Origin: Robinsoniella peoriensis
Lineage (GTDB): Bacteria; Bacillota; Clostridia; Lachnospirales; Lachnospiraceae
DNA length: 64,000 nucleotides
NCBI RefSeq assembly: GCF_000797495.1
Contig: NZ_JTGN01000005.1
Coordinates: forward strand, 1-64,000
Direction: 5' to 3'
Within the stretch, counting starts at the first letter, position 1. Each line of letters begins with the position of its first letter. The notes below the pieces were generated by a model that saw only the letters and a program-made list of their open reading frames with translations, made no database searches and had not been told where the DNA came from. The position numbers were made by a program, and so were the translations under genes. Below are positions 52,436 through 62,359 of this stretch, one piece after another.

Positions 52436-52912
52436 ATGGACATGGATTTGTGTGCAAAGGTTAAATTCAGTGAATGGGCGATACAAAGATATGAGTTTCG
52501 ATATCTTCGCCATGAACTGGACAATGAAAAGCTTTATAAAGGGGATCCCAGGCTCCTGATGTTTATTTCCCAGACAGAGGGATGCAGCCAGACTCAGATA
52601 GCTAAGAACCTTTGCATAAAACCGGCTACGCTGACTGTGATGATTAAGAGAATGGAAGCGGCAGGGCTGATCAGCCGGAAATCAGATGATAAGGATATGA
52701 GAACCCAGAGGGTTTACATAACCCAACGTGGAAAAGAGACAGCTACACGTACCAGGGATGTTTTTAAAAAAGCGATTGAAGAAATTTATGACGGCTTGAC
52801 GGAACTGGAATTGGCTGAATATTTACGTATTATGGAAAAAATACAAAAAAATCTTGTGAAATTGACGGACAGTATTCCAAAAGAAGCCTTCGATTTTGAA
52901 TTACCGCGTTAA
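52436..52912 (+). CDS. MarR-family transcriptional regulator
   Basis: 158 aa. Winged helix about residues 38-95: EGCSQTQIAKNLCIKPATLT as recognition region and SRKSDDKDMRTQRVYIT as wing. ATG 52436 lies six bases after AGGGGTG; a GTG at 52427 overlaps that site. Heads an operon with two ABC exporter half-transporters, which it presumably represses until a drug binds. Confidence 0.93.
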   Translation: MDMDLCAKVKFSEWAIQRYEFRYLRHELDNEKLYKGDPRLLMFISQTEGCSQTQIAKNLCIKPATLTVMIKRMEAAGLISRKSDDKDMRTQRVYITQRGKETATRTRDVFKKAIEEIYDGLTELELAEYLRIMEKIQKNLVKLTDSIPKEAFDFELPR

Positions 52913-52947
52913 AATGAAATGCTTAAGTAGTAATGAGAGGAGATATT

Positions 52948-55113
52948 ATGTTTAAAATTTTTAAGTATCTAAAGAAATCAGCCGGGATAATACTGGTAAT
53001 TGTCCTGTTGCTGTTCCTTCAGGCTTATTGTGATTTGTCATTGCCTGATTATACTTCGAAGATTGTAAATGTAGGCATTCAGCAAAATGGTATTGAGGAT
53101 GCCGTAGCAGAAACAATCCGCGGGGAAACCATGGATAAACTGTTTATCTTTATGGATGAGGATACCCAGAATCTGGTGAAAGAGAATTATACACTGGAAA
53201 ATGATATGTGGTCCCTGAAGAAAGTAGATAAAGAAACCAGAGATAAGTTAAACACGGAATTTGGAAAGCCCATGCTGATGGTATATGGTCTGACTTCTGA
53301 TTCGGATCAGACAAAAGCGATTCTGGCACAAATGAAACTGCCGGAGGGCACAGATCCATTTACCGTATTTGCCCAGATGCCAAAAGAGCAGATGGATAAA
53401 GTGATGGAAGGCATGAGTGAAAAGCTGGATAAGATGCCGGAATCCATAATCACCCAGTCGTCTATTAATTTTGTAAAAAGTGAGTATCAGGCCCAGGGGA
53501 TTGACATGGACGGAATGCAGACAAATTATATTTTAAAGTCTGGTCTGGTGATGCTGGCATTTGCACTGACAATTATGATTGCAGCCGTTCTGGTTACATT
53601 CCTGTCATGCCGGGTAGCAGCGTCCTTAAGCCGGGATCTGCGTGAAAAAGTGTTTGAGAAAGTGATTTCCTTTTCCAATGCGGAATTCGATAAGTTTTCC
53701 ACTGCTTCCCTGATTACAAGAAGTACCAATGATATTCAGCAGGTACAGATGCTGATGACAATGCTTTTCCGTATTGTCCTCTATGCTCCGATCCTGGGTA
53801 TTGGAGGTGTAATTCACGCACTGGGTACGAATAAATCAATGGCATGGATTATTGCCGTGGCTGTAGGAGCGATTCTGGTTGTAGTATCCATTCTTTTCAG
53901 CGTTGCCATGCCGAAATTCCAGGCACTGCAGAAATTAATTGACCGCCTGAACCTGGTGTCCAGGGAAATACTCCAGGGTGTTCCGGTTATTCGTGCATTC
54001 AGTACAGAGAAGCATGAGGAACAGCGTTTTGAAACAGCCAATCATGAACTGATGAAAACGAATCTTTTTGTAAACCGGTGTATGACATTCATGATGCCTC
54101 TTATGATGTTTATCATGAACGGGATTACCGTATTGATTGTGTGGAAAGGTGCGGCCGGAATTGACAATGGAAATATGCAGGTTGGAGATCTGATGGCATT
54201 TATACAATATACCATGATGATTATTATGTCCTTCCTGATGCTTACCATGCTTTCCATTATGCTGCCAAGGGCAAGTGTATCCGCAACACGTATTAATGAA
54301 GTGCTGGAGACAGAAGTGATCCTTCATGATCCAAAAGACCCGAAAAGTGCAGACAGAAGCAAAAAGGGTATCGTAGAATTTAAAAATGTATCATTTACCT
54401 ATCCGGAAGCGGAGGAAAGTGTACTTTCTAATCTGAACTTTACGGCAAAACCGGGTGAAACCACAGCGATTATCGGAAGTACCGGATGCGGTAAATCTAC
54501 CCTGGTGAATCTGATTCCAAGATTCTTCGATGTGACACAGGGACAGATTCTGGTAGATGGTGTGGATGTCCGTGAACTGAGCCAGCGTGAGCTGCATGAT
54601 AAAATCGGATATGTACCTCAAAAGGGTGTTCTGTTCTCGGGAACCATTGCTACGAACCTGCGCTACGGTAAAGAGGATGCAACAGATGAAGAAGTGGCAA
54701 AAGCGGCTCAAATAGCACAGGCATATGACTTTATTCAGGAAAAAGATGAGAAGTTTGATTCGCCGATTGCCCAGGGCGGAACGAATGTATCCGGTGGACA
54801 GAAGCAGAGGCTTTCTATCGCCAGAGCAATCGCAAAAGAACCTGAGATCTATATCTTTGACGATAGTTTCTCCGCGCTGGATTATAAAACGGATGTTGCC
54901 CTTAGAGGTGCGCTGAAAAATGAAACGAAGGATGCCACAACGATTATTGTAGCCCAGCGTATCAGCACCATACTCCATGCAGAGCAGATTATTGTTTTGG
55001 ATGAAGGAAAAGTAGCAGGAATAGGAACACATCAGGAATTACTGAAAAACTGCGATGTATATTATCAGATTGCAGCATCACAATTGTCAAAGGAGGAATT
55101 GTCCAATGAGTAA
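52948..55113 (+). CDS. ABC exporter half-transporter with degenerate ATP site
   Basis: 721 aa. Six-helix ABC_membrane domain with an insertion of about 160 residues between helices 1 and 2, then a nucleotide-binding domain: Walker A GSTGCGKST, signature VSGGQKQRLSIARA, Walker B IYIFDDSFSALD. The catalytic Glu is replaced by Asp, as in the degenerate half of heterodimeric exporters (TM287/288, BmrCD type). Forms the pair with the next gene, whose start it overlaps by 8 bases. ATG 52948 with GAGGAGATATT. Confidence 0.94.
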   Translation: MFKIFKYLKKSAGIILVIVLLLFLQAYCDLSLPDYTSKIVNVGIQQNGIEDAVAETIRGETMDKLFIFMDEDTQNLVKENYTLENDMWSLKKVDKETRDKLNTEFGKPMLMVYGLTSDSDQTKAILAQMKLPEGTDPFTVFAQMPKEQMDKVMEGMSEKLDKMPESIITQSSINFVKSEYQAQGIDMDGMQTNYILKSGLVMLAFALTIMIAAVLVTFLSCRVAASLSRDLREKVFEKVISFSNAEFDKFSTASLITRSTNDIQQVQMLMTMLFRIVLYAPILGIGGVIHALGTNKSMAWIIAVAVGAILVVVSILFSVAMPKFQALQKLIDRLNLVSREILQGVPVIRAFSTEKHEEQRFETANHELMKTNLFVNRCMTFMMPLMMFIMNGITVLIVWKGAAGIDNGNMQVGDLMAFIQYTMMIIMSFLMLTMLSIMLPRASVSATRINEVLETEVILHDPKDPKSADRSKKGIVEFKNVSFTYPEAEESVLSNLNFTAKPGETTAIIGSTGCGKSTLVNLIPRFFDVTQGQILVDGVDVRELSQRELHDKIGYVPQKGVLFSGTIATNLRYGKEDATDEEVAKAAQIAQAYDFIQEKDEKFDSPIAQGGTNVSGGQKQRLSIARAIAKEPEIYIFDDSFSALDYKTDVALRGALKNETKDATTIIVAQRISTILHAEQIIVLDEGKVAGIGTHQELLKNCDVYYQIAASQLSKEELSNE

Positions 55114-56947
55114 TGAGAAACATGGCAGGCCTGGCAGACCTATGGGGCCGGGCGGACATATGGTTCCGGGTGAGAAAGCAAAAGACTTTAAAGGTACGAT
55201 GAAAAAGCTCATAGGTTATATGGGACGATATAAATTCCGGTTTTTGATTATGATGGTATTCGCAATAGCCAGTACAACATTTGCAATCATCGGACCGACT
55301 ATTTTAGGTAATGCAACGACAGAAATTTTTAATGGCTTAATGGGAAAAATCAATGGTACCGGCGGTATTAATTTTGATAAAATCGGTGAGATTCTCCTGA
55401 CACTGCTGGGATTATATGTGATGAGTGCCTGCCTCTCCTTTATACAGGGATTCATTATGTCCGGAATATCAAATGATGTATCTTATAATTTAAGAAAAGA
55501 TATATCCCATAAGATTAACCGTATGCCAATGAAGTATTTCGAAAGCAGAACTACAGGAGAGATTCTTTCCAGAATTACCAATGATGTGGACACTTTGGGA
55601 CAGAGCTTAAATCAGAGTGTTACGCAGCTGATTACTTCGGTGACCATGTTGATTGGTGTATTCATCATGATGCTTCGCATCAACATCATTATGACGATTT
55701 GTGCACTTTTAATACTCCCGATCTCAATGCTGATTATCAGCAGAGTTATGAAGTTTTCACAGAAATTCTTCCAGCAGCAGCAGAAATACCTGGGAGATGT
55801 AAACGGACAGGTGGAAGAAGTATACAGCGGTCATAATATTGTAAAAGTATTTAACAAAGAACATGCGGTAGTAACAGAGTTTAAAGAAACAAATCAGAAA
55901 TTATATGAATCTGCATGGAAATCCCAGTTCTTTTCCGGAATGATGATGCCTATTATGCAGTTTGTAGGAAATCTGGGGTATGTTATGGTTGCACTTCTCG
56001 GCGGATTTTTGGTAATCAAGGGAAGTATTGAAGTAGGCCAGATACAGTCCTTCTTCCAGTATATTCGTAACTTCACCCAGCCGATCCAGCAGATTGCCCA
56101 GGTAACTAATATGCTGCAGGCTACGGCAGCAGCTTCAGAACGAGTATTTGAATTCCTGGAGGAAGAGGAAGAAGACCAGAAGGTTGAAAATCCGGTTCAT
56201 ATTGATCACTTACAGGGAAATGTAGAATTTGAACATGTAAGCTTCGGCTATAATCCGGAGCATATAACAATTCATGACTTCTCAGCGCATATTAATGAGG
56301 GTCAGAAAATCGCAATTGTTGGACCGACAGGCGCAGGAAAGACCACAATGATCAAGCTTCTGATGCGTTTTTATGATGTCAATACAGGATCCATTAAGGT
56401 AGATGGCCATGATCTTCGGAATTTCAACAGAAGTGAACTCCGTGAAATGTTCGGTATGGTATTACAGGATACCTGGCTGTACAATGGAACGATCATGGAA
56501 AATATCCGTTACGGACGTCTGGGAGCTACCGACGAGGAAGTTATTGCTGCTTCCAAAGCGGCACATGCCCATAACTTTATTAAGACTCTGCCCGGTGGGT
56601 ATAACATGGTGTTAAATGAAGAGACCAGTAATATATCTCAGGGGCAGAAGCAGCTGCTGACAATTGCCAGAGCGATTCTTGCTGATCCCAAGATCTTAAT
56701 CCTGGATGAGGCAACCAGTTCCGTTGATACAAGAACGGAAGTCCGTATCCAGAAAGCGATGGATTATCTGATGAAGGGACGTACCAGTTTTGTAATTGCC
56801 CACAGATTATCTACGATTCGTGATGCAGACCTGATACTGTTTATGAAAGACGGTAATATTGTAGAACAGGGTAACCACGATGAGTTAATGAGTAAGAACG
56901 GATTCTATGCGGATCTGTACAACAGCCAGTTTATAAAAACTGCATAA
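55106..56947 (+). CDS. ABC exporter half-transporter with canonical ATP site
   Basis: 613 aa. Flexible Gly/Pro/basic N-terminus (HGRPGRPMGPGGHMVPG), six transmembrane helices, nucleotide-binding domain with GPTGAGKTT, signature ISQGQKQLLTIARA and Walker B ILILDEATSSVD with intact catalytic Glu. With the preceding protein it makes a heterodimeric multidrug-type exporter. ATG 55106 follows AAAGGAGGAATTGTCCA; coupled translation with the first half. Confidence 0.95.
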   Translation: MSNEKHGRPGRPMGPGGHMVPGEKAKDFKGTMKKLIGYMGRYKFRFLIMMVFAIASTTFAIIGPTILGNATTEIFNGLMGKINGTGGINFDKIGEILLTLLGLYVMSACLSFIQGFIMSGISNDVSYNLRKDISHKINRMPMKYFESRTTGEILSRITNDVDTLGQSLNQSVTQLITSVTMLIGVFIMMLRINIIMTICALLILPISMLIISRVMKFSQKFFQQQQKYLGDVNGQVEEVYSGHNIVKVFNKEHAVVTEFKETNQKLYESAWKSQFFSGMMMPIMQFVGNLGYVMVALLGGFLVIKGSIEVGQIQSFFQYIRNFTQPIQQIAQVTNMLQATAAASERVFEFLEEEEEDQKVENPVHIDHLQGNVEFEHVSFGYNPEHITIHDFSAHINEGQKIAIVGPTGAGKTTMIKLLMRFYDVNTGSIKVDGHDLRNFNRSELREMFGMVLQDTWLYNGTIMENIRYGRLGATDEEVIAASKAAHAHNFIKTLPGGYNMVLNEETSNISQGQKQLLTIARAILADPKILILDEATSSVDTRTEVRIQKAMDYLMKGRTSFVIAHRLSTIRDADLILFMKDGNIVEQGNHDELMSKNGFYADLYNSQFIKTA

Positions 56948-56954
56948 TTGCATA

Positions 56955-56996
56955 AAAAAACCCCGCCGAAGCGTTAATGCTTTGGCGGGGTTTTTA
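56955..56996. terminator. Bidirectional terminator
   Basis: AAAAAAACCCCGCC-GAAGC / GCTTT-GGCGGGGTTTTT: GC-rich stem with a T-run. The stop codon of the convergent hydrolase gene (56974) lies within it. Confidence 0.95.
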
Positions 56997-57720
56997 AACA
57001 TGATAAAATAAAATGGTTTGTTTCATCTGCCCATTTACCAAATACAAAATGATTGGCTCCAGGTATGATTTTCAACTGTGCTTTTGGCAGAGAATGTGCG
57101 ATCAGCTTCGTGTGGCTCTCTTTGATCATATCGTGCTGTCCGGCAATTACCAGGGCGGGAACAGTGATCTTTGCAAGCATTTCCGGGTGTATACGGGGTT
57201 CCTTCACCATAAGGCCTAATATGGAAGCATTATGTAATGCTTTTTTGTCAAATTTAGCAATAAAAGAACACAGATAATAGCCAATCATAATTGGAAACTG
57301 ATAGGTAAATTTTACGCCGGAGGGGGACAGATTGGCTCCGGCAAGAACCAGAAAGTCTATTTTAAATGTAGAGTTTAAGGCAATTTCAAGTGCTGCATTT
57401 GCGCCATCGCTGAATCCAATCAGTGCTGCATGGGTAACTCCCAGTTTCTGGAGCAGCATAACTGCGTCTTTGGCAATTTGCTTCAGAGTAATCGCTGTAT
57501 TAGATACCATAGACCGGCCGTGTCCCCGGCTGTCCATCGTAATTACTCTGTAGTCTTTGGAAAATACTTCTAACTGACGCTGAAAGCAGGTCCAGTCTTC
57601 GCCATTCCCGTGAATGAACAATATAGTATTCTCATTTTCACTATCGCCATAAATGCGGTAGTAGATTTCGGCATCATGAATATTCAGATAGCCGTCTTTT
57701 AACGCTTCGATGATAATCAC
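56974..57720 (-). CDS. Alpha/beta hydrolase
   Basis: 248 aa. Oxyanion region FIHGNGEDWTCF, DSRGHGRS, nucleophile elbow GFSDGANAA (Ser), acid in IAGQHDMI and final His in IPGANHFVFG: a complete triad. No signal peptide. The start is odd: the only canonical candidate is GTG 57720, but AGGAG abuts it with almost no spacing, so translation may begin at a nearby non-ATG codon. Substrate unknown; similar proteins are esterases or haloperoxidase-like. Confidence 0.87.
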   Translation of the reverse strand: MIIIEALKDGYLNIHDAEIYYRIYGDSENENTILFIHGNGEDWTCFQRQLEVFSKDYRVITMDSRGHGRSMVSNTAITLKQIAKDAVMLLQKLGVTHAALIGFSDGANAALEIALNSTFKIDFLVLAGANLSPSGVKFTYQFPIMIGYYLCSFIAKFDKKALHNASILGLMVKEPRIHPEMLAKITVPALVIAGQHDMIKESHTKLIAHSLPKAQLKIIPGANHFVFGKWADETNHFILSCLKTPPKH

Positions 57721-57889
57721 TCCTGTTCTGTATTGATAATCTCATTATAAGTGATATTTGGAAAAAAGCAATTGGAAAATGAAAGGAATTCTAAAAAAAC
57801 AATTGTTCTGTTTTTTGAAAGGCAGTATAATAATCAAATACAGAAAAAAGCCTGCAGATTATACGATTTGCATGCGGATTGGAGTTCAT

Positions 57890-58786
57890 ATGGAATACAT
57901 ACCGGCAAAGACTATTGTTACCAGAACAAAGAGCGCAGATTCCTGGTTTGGAATCGATTATAATATGAATATTTATAAAGGATGCTGTCACGGGTGCATT
58001 TACTGCGACAGCCGCTCCGAGTGTTACCGCATTGATGATTTCGACCGGGTGAGGGCGAAAGAAAATGCTTTGCAGATTATCCGGGATGATTTGCGAAGAA
58101 AAGTAAAAACAGGAGTAGTAGGAACAGGTGCCATGAGTGATCCCTACAATCCTTTTGAAAAAAATCTGATGCTTACCCGTCATGCTTTGGAACTTGTTGA
58201 CGCTTTTGGTTTTGGTGCTGCAATTGCGACAAAAAGCCCCCTTATCACAAGAGACATAGATATTCTGGAAGAAATAAAGGAACATTCACCTGTTTTGTGC
58301 AAGATTACCGTAACTACGGCAGATGATGAATTATGTAAGAAAATAGAACCCGGGGTGGCGCCTTCATCCAGCCGTTTTGAAGCCCTGAGAGAATTGTCCG
58401 CACATGGTATCTTTGCGGGTATTTTGCTGATGCCGGTGCTGCCTTTTTTAGAGGACAGTGAAGAAAATATACTGCGTATCGTGCAGCTGACAGCAGAAAT
58501 GGGCGGTAAATTTATCTATCCTGCCTTTGGTGTGACTCTGCGCCTGAATCAAAGAGAATGGTATTTTGAAAAGTTAGATGAATTATTTCCTGGTGAAAAA
58601 CTGGTGGAAAAATATATCAGGCGATTTGGTAATTACTATGAATGCAGAAGTCCCAGGGCGAAAAAATTATGGGGAATATTTGCAAATGAATGCGAAAAGT
58701 TTGGAATACGTTATAAAATGCAGGATATTATTTACGGTTATCAGAAGAACTATCAGATTACCCAATTGAGCTTGTTTGATTTATAA
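57890..58786 (+). CDS. SplB-like radical SAM protein
   Basis: 298 aa. Radical SAM cluster motif CCHGCIYC (C-x3-C-x2-C) near residue 30, then GTGAMSDPYNPFE, KSPLITRDIDIL and LLMPVLPFLEDSEENI as in the Rv2578c/SPL-like family. Binds a [4Fe-4S] cluster and S-adenosylmethionine. Substrate unclear; spore-photoproduct lyase is one related activity, but length and C-terminus fit the uncharacterised branch. ATG 57890 with GGAGTTCAT; the frame is open further upstream without site. Confidence 0.88.
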   Translation: MEYIPAKTIVTRTKSADSWFGIDYNMNIYKGCCHGCIYCDSRSECYRIDDFDRVRAKENALQIIRDDLRRKVKTGVVGTGAMSDPYNPFEKNLMLTRHALELVDAFGFGAAIATKSPLITRDIDILEEIKEHSPVLCKITVTTADDELCKKIEPGVAPSSSRFEALRELSAHGIFAGILLMPVLPFLEDSEENILRIVQLTAEMGGKFIYPAFGVTLRLNQREWYFEKLDELFPGEKLVEKYIRRFGNYYECRSPRAKKLWGIFANECEKFGIRYKMQDIIYGYQKNYQITQLSLFDL

Positions 58787-58802
58787 AAGAGGGAGAGTAA
58801 TT

Positions 58803-59567
58803 ATGGATCATAAATATATACGGTCAATAAAAATAGAGTGGGAAAAAACAGATCCGGATGCTTACTATCGTGATATTAAAGCACTGGCTTCCATAAAAGA
58901 ACTGGATTTTCACCAAAATATTACTTTTTTCGTTGGGGAAAATGGTTCCGGGAAATCTACACTGCTGGAGGCAATTGCGGTAGCATATGGCTTTAACCCG
59001 GAGGGCGGCAGCGTTCATTACAATTTTTCCTCCAATGACACCCATACGGATTTGTGGAAGCATCTTCGTATCGTAAAAGGCATTCGAAAAGCAAAAGACG
59101 GGTTTTTCTTAAGGGCAGAGAGTTTCTACAATGTGGCAACTAAGATGGAGGAACTGGCGAAAACCACTGGCGGAGGAATCATGATGGATCCGGCATTCTT
59201 GAGCGGTTATGGAGGAAAATCGCTTCATCACCAGTCGCATGGGGAGAGTTTTCTGGCGATTGTACAGAATCGTTTCCGGGGAGACGGGGTTTATATTTTA
59301 GATGAGCCGGAAGCGGCACTGTCGCCCCAGAGACAGTTGACGCTTTTATTATATATCTCACAGCTTGCAAAAGAAGGATCACAATTTATCATAGCCACGC
59401 ATTCGCCTGTTTTACTTGGTATGCCGGATGCCGGGATATACTCTTTTGATGCTGACAGTGTATTACCCATAGCATATGAAGATGCAGAATGCTATCAGGT
59501 AATGGAAATGTTTATCAATCATCGAAAAGTAATTTTAGACCGGCTGCTGAATGGCGACGAGATATAA
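58803..59567 (+). CDS. ABC-type/SMC-like ATPase (AAA_23 type)
   Basis: 254 aa. Walker A FVGENGSGKST near residue 45, signature-like LHHQSHGESFLAI, Walker B GVYILDEPEAALSP and switch His in ATHSP: an ABC-fold ATPase without membrane domain, of the kind that includes Rad50-like and OLD-like nucleases. No nuclease domain is attached. Begins 14 bases after the radical SAM gene, suggesting shared transcription. ATG 58803 with GAGGGAGAGTAAT. Confidence 0.88.
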   Translation: MDHKYIRSIKIEWEKTDPDAYYRDIKALASIKELDFHQNITFFVGENGSGKSTLLEAIAVAYGFNPEGGSVHYNFSSNDTHTDLWKHLRIVKGIRKAKDGFFLRAESFYNVATKMEELAKTTGGGIMMDPAFLSGYGGKSLHHQSHGESFLAIVQNRFRGDGVYILDEPEAALSPQRQLTLLLYISQLAKEGSQFIIATHSPVLLGMPDAGIYSFDADSVLPIAYEDAECYQVMEMFINHRKVILDRLLNGDEI

Positions 59568-59771
59568 GGTATTATTATATATGGAAGAAACTAGTGTCTT
59601 CCGGCATAAATACGCCGAGAGGATCTAGAACCCAGACGCAGTATATTTTCCAAAATAAAATATTTTCATATAATGCATCCTTTTTCCAATCGTATCTGTC
59701 TAATGATTGTAAACACATAAAAGTGCGGAAAAAATGTGGAGAAAATGCACTTTGAAAAAGGAGGTGTTCCA
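59568..59771. other. Intergenic region upstream of sigma factor
   Basis: 200 bases with no gene. GTAAACACATAAAAGTGCGG lies about 60 bases before the sigma factor start, as expected of an ECF-type promoter, but no consensus can be confirmed. Confidence 0.3.
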
Positions 59772-60287
59772 TTGAAGCATCTGGTAATCAAGGCACAGAA
59801 AAATGATGAAGAGGCTTTCATCAAGCTTATGGAATTAAATAAGCAGAGCATGTACAAGATCGCGAAATCTTATCTGCACCACGAGGAAGATATTGCTGAT
59901 GCCATGCAGGAAACGGTTTTAAAGTGTTATGAAAAGTTAGAAACATTGAAAGAGCCAAGATATTTCAAAACATGGCTGGTTCGTATTCTGATTAATAATT
60001 GCAAAGACATTTTAAAACAAAATAAGTCATTATGCCTGATGGATGAGTTCCCGGAATTGGCTGATCCCGACCTGCCCCAGGATAACCTGGAATTTACAGA
60101 ACTTTTGAATGCTCTGAATGAGAAGTACCGTACAATCCTGATCTTATATTATGTAGAAGGTTTTAATACAAGAGAGATTGCAGAACTTCTGGAAATGAAT
60201 GAGCATACGGTGAAAAGCCGCTTGCTTCGTGCAAGGCAGAACTTTGCAAGAGAATATCAAAAGGACATAGCCTGTGCAGGCAGGTAG
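59772..60287 (+). CDS. ECF-type RNA polymerase sigma factor
   Basis: 171 aa. Region 2 about residues 15-80 (EEDIADAMQETVLKCYEKLE, FKTWLVRILINNCKD) and region 4 about 110-160 (LNEKYRTILILYYVEGFNTR, EIAELLEMNEHTVKSRLLRA). Closest in style to SigV/SigW-like ECF factors. Start TTG 59772 follows AAGGAGGTGTTCCA; an earlier ATG precedes that site. The next gene encodes a membrane protein in the position of an anti-sigma factor. Confidence 0.94.
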   Translation: MKHLVIKAQKNDEEAFIKLMELNKQSMYKIAKSYLHHEEDIADAMQETVLKCYEKLETLKEPRYFKTWLVRILINNCKDILKQNKSLCLMDEFPELADPDLPQDNLEFTELLNALNEKYRTILILYYVEGFNTREIAELLEMNEHTVKSRLLRARQNFAREYQKDIACAGR

Positions 60288-60358
60288 TAAGTTGGAAGAA
60301 AATAATAAAATAGAAAGGATGCCACAATTTTATTCTTTCAATCTGCTTTATCGTGGCC

Positions 60359-60382
60359 ATATTACACATTATACTGTAATAT
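60359..60382. promoter_or_regulatory. Perfect dyad before the DUF4179-like gene
   Basis: ATATTACA-CATTATAC-TGTAATAT, 8-bp perfect arms, 15 bases before the start of the downstream gene. May be an operator or a small translational hairpin. Confidence 0.4.
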
Positions 60383-60397
60383 GCAATGGGTGAAAAA

Positions 60398-61837
60398 ATG
60401 GGAAAATTATATTCGGAAGAAGAAGCTAAGAAAATTTTAAAAGAAGAAATTACAACTTCAAATGTGGTTGACCAGAAAATGAATCAGGCATATCAGGAAA
60501 TTCGAAGTAAAAAAACCGGAAGAGGAAAGCGTCGTGCTTATAAGAAAGTAGTTGTGGCAGCAGCGGCGGCAGCACTTATCGCAACCACTTCCTTAGTGGC
60601 TCTGGCGGCAAATGGATTCTTCCAAAAAGAAGTAGTGGAAAGCAATGATTCGGTATCGTATAAGTTTACGGTTGATTATGAATTAAGTGCAAATAAAATT
60701 GATGTGAAGCCTGGGTATCTGCCGGAAGGGTATACAACTGAATTTGCCGAGAATAAATTCTGTAAAGAAGATAGCTGGGGAAACGGAATATCCATCATTC
60801 CTATGACTACAGTGGATATTGACCGGATCAACAACGAATTTTCTGTGGACAAGATTGAAAATGTGGAAAAGACTACTTTAAATGGGATGGAAGCCCATGT
60901 AATTACCGTAAAGGAAGCGGAAAAATACAGGAGGGGGAACTGTGTGCTCTTATTTAATCCTGAGGATGGTTATGTCATAGAGGTATGGGGGTTCTATGAC
61001 GTTCCGGTTGATGAATTAAAGAAAGTGGCAGACCAGCTTATAATAGAAAAATCCCAGGATGAAACGGTGGCACTCCCTACAGCTGAAGAGTTGGAAAAAG
61101 AAAAGGAAATGCAGCTGGAAGACCAGAAACGGGTTGAACAGTACCAGAAAGCAAAAGAAGCAGGAGTTGGAGAAGACAGGATTGTGCCCATAGGACAGGA
61201 AATTAAGGCTCAGGATTTCGATGATGATGAGCTTGCTGCAGAAGGTGGTGGGTTCAACAAATTTGGATATACCATTGAAAGCGCACAATATGTGGATACC
61301 ATATCAGAATATCCAAAGGAAAATTTCTATAATTATGATGAGGAGATAGCATCCTGCCTGAACGAAGACGGAAGCCTGCGCGATCATCTTCGCCAGAAGA
61401 TGAGTGAAGACGGCAAGTTGAATGTTGACGAAAGTACGGAAGAGTCTGTGGGAAGTAAGTTCCTGGTAGTGGATGTCCAGGTGAAGAACTATGCTGAAAA
61501 AGCAGTGGATGCCCCGTTATATCTGAATATTGCAAGGCTGCAGCAGCGTGCAGATGGGACATATGACCAGGACAGCAAATGGGAATATATGCCTGTTCCT
61601 ATGGAGAATTGGCCGATACTTGAGATGCCGGTATACTTTGATAAACCGCAGAATGTAGAAGGCAATGACAGAATTCATCAATTTTTCTTCCGTACGATTC
61701 AGCCGGGTGAAACGTTAAGCTATACCCTGATGTATGTAATAGATGATGATATGACTGGGGAAATATTCCTGGCACCGCCAATCACAAGCGCAGACGCGGA
61801 ACTGACCACGCAATATTTTTCCTTAAAAACTAATTGA
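60398..61837 (+). CDS. Membrane protein partner of ECF sigma factor (DUF4179/DUF4367-like)
   Basis: 479 aa. N-terminal 50 residues are cytoplasmic and basic (GRGKRRAYKKVVV), followed by one transmembrane helix (VAAAAAALIATTSLVALAA). The first external domain carries KIDVKPGYLPEGYTTEF, like DUF4367. A charged coiled linker (about residues 205-260) leads to a C-terminal beta domain with SKFLVVDVQVKNYAEKAVDA. This topology fits an anti-sigma or sensor role. ATG 60398 preceded by GGGTGAAAAA; an ATG four codons earlier is equally possible. Confidence 0.8.
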   Translation: MGKLYSEEEAKKILKEEITTSNVVDQKMNQAYQEIRSKKTGRGKRRAYKKVVVAAAAAALIATTSLVALAANGFFQKEVVESNDSVSYKFTVDYELSANKIDVKPGYLPEGYTTEFAENKFCKEDSWGNGISIIPMTTVDIDRINNEFSVDKIENVEKTTLNGMEAHVITVKEAEKYRRGNCVLLFNPEDGYVIEVWGFYDVPVDELKKVADQLIIEKSQDETVALPTAEELEKEKEMQLEDQKRVEQYQKAKEAGVGEDRIVPIGQEIKAQDFDDDELAAEGGGFNKFGYTIESAQYVDTISEYPKENFYNYDEEIASCLNEDGSLRDHLRQKMSEDGKLNVDESTEESVGSKFLVVDVQVKNYAEKAVDAPLYLNIARLQQRADGTYDQDSKWEYMPVPMENWPILEMPVYFDKPQNVEGNDRIHQFFFRTIQPGETLSYTLMYVIDDDMTGEIFLAPPITSADAELTTQYFSLKTN

Positions 61838-61879
61838 CAATTTCTGAAAGAAGTGATATTGTTAGTACTATAGTTGATA

Positions 61880-62207
61880 AGAGTAAATGCAATGAAGAGG
61901 AATAGTACAATTATTTCTGATTACAGAAAGCTGTCGGTTGATGCGAGACAGTTGAGGAAGAAATTGGAACTCACCTTGGAGCGGCTGCCCCAAATTCTTA
62001 ATATAGTTTAAATGCTGGATAGAGAAAAGTAGACGCAGACGGAACCCCAACCGTTATCTGGGTAGGATATAAGATTCTATTGAATCCGTATCTGATGAGT
62101 GTATGAAGAAATTCATAAAATAGAGTGGTACCGCGCAAGACAAGTATATTTTAGTCTTTCGTCTCTAAATGACAACGGGATTGTCAGGAGACGAAGGACT
62201 TTTTTTG
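61880..62207 (+). promoter_or_regulatory. Leucine T-box leader
   Basis: Contains the T-box sequence AGAGTGGTACCGCG (62122-62135) and a terminator GTCTTTCGTCTC/GAGACGAAGGAC followed by seven T (62155-62207). Stem I includes GATGCGAGACAG and the specifier context GGAACTCACC, with Leu codon CTC at 61970-61972. Uncharged tRNA-Leu would pair and favour antitermination, switching on leuA. Confidence 0.93.
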
Positions 62208-62359
62208 TTTCCTAAAATAAGTTGTTATCGAGATTTGCCTGCTGAACAGGTGTGGCAGGATGCAGATACATGTTATCTGACATTTAAGAATTGCAGACGA
62301 TTATCAACATATACATGGAACAGGCGGACATGGCAAAACAAGAAAAGGAGATTAAGAAT

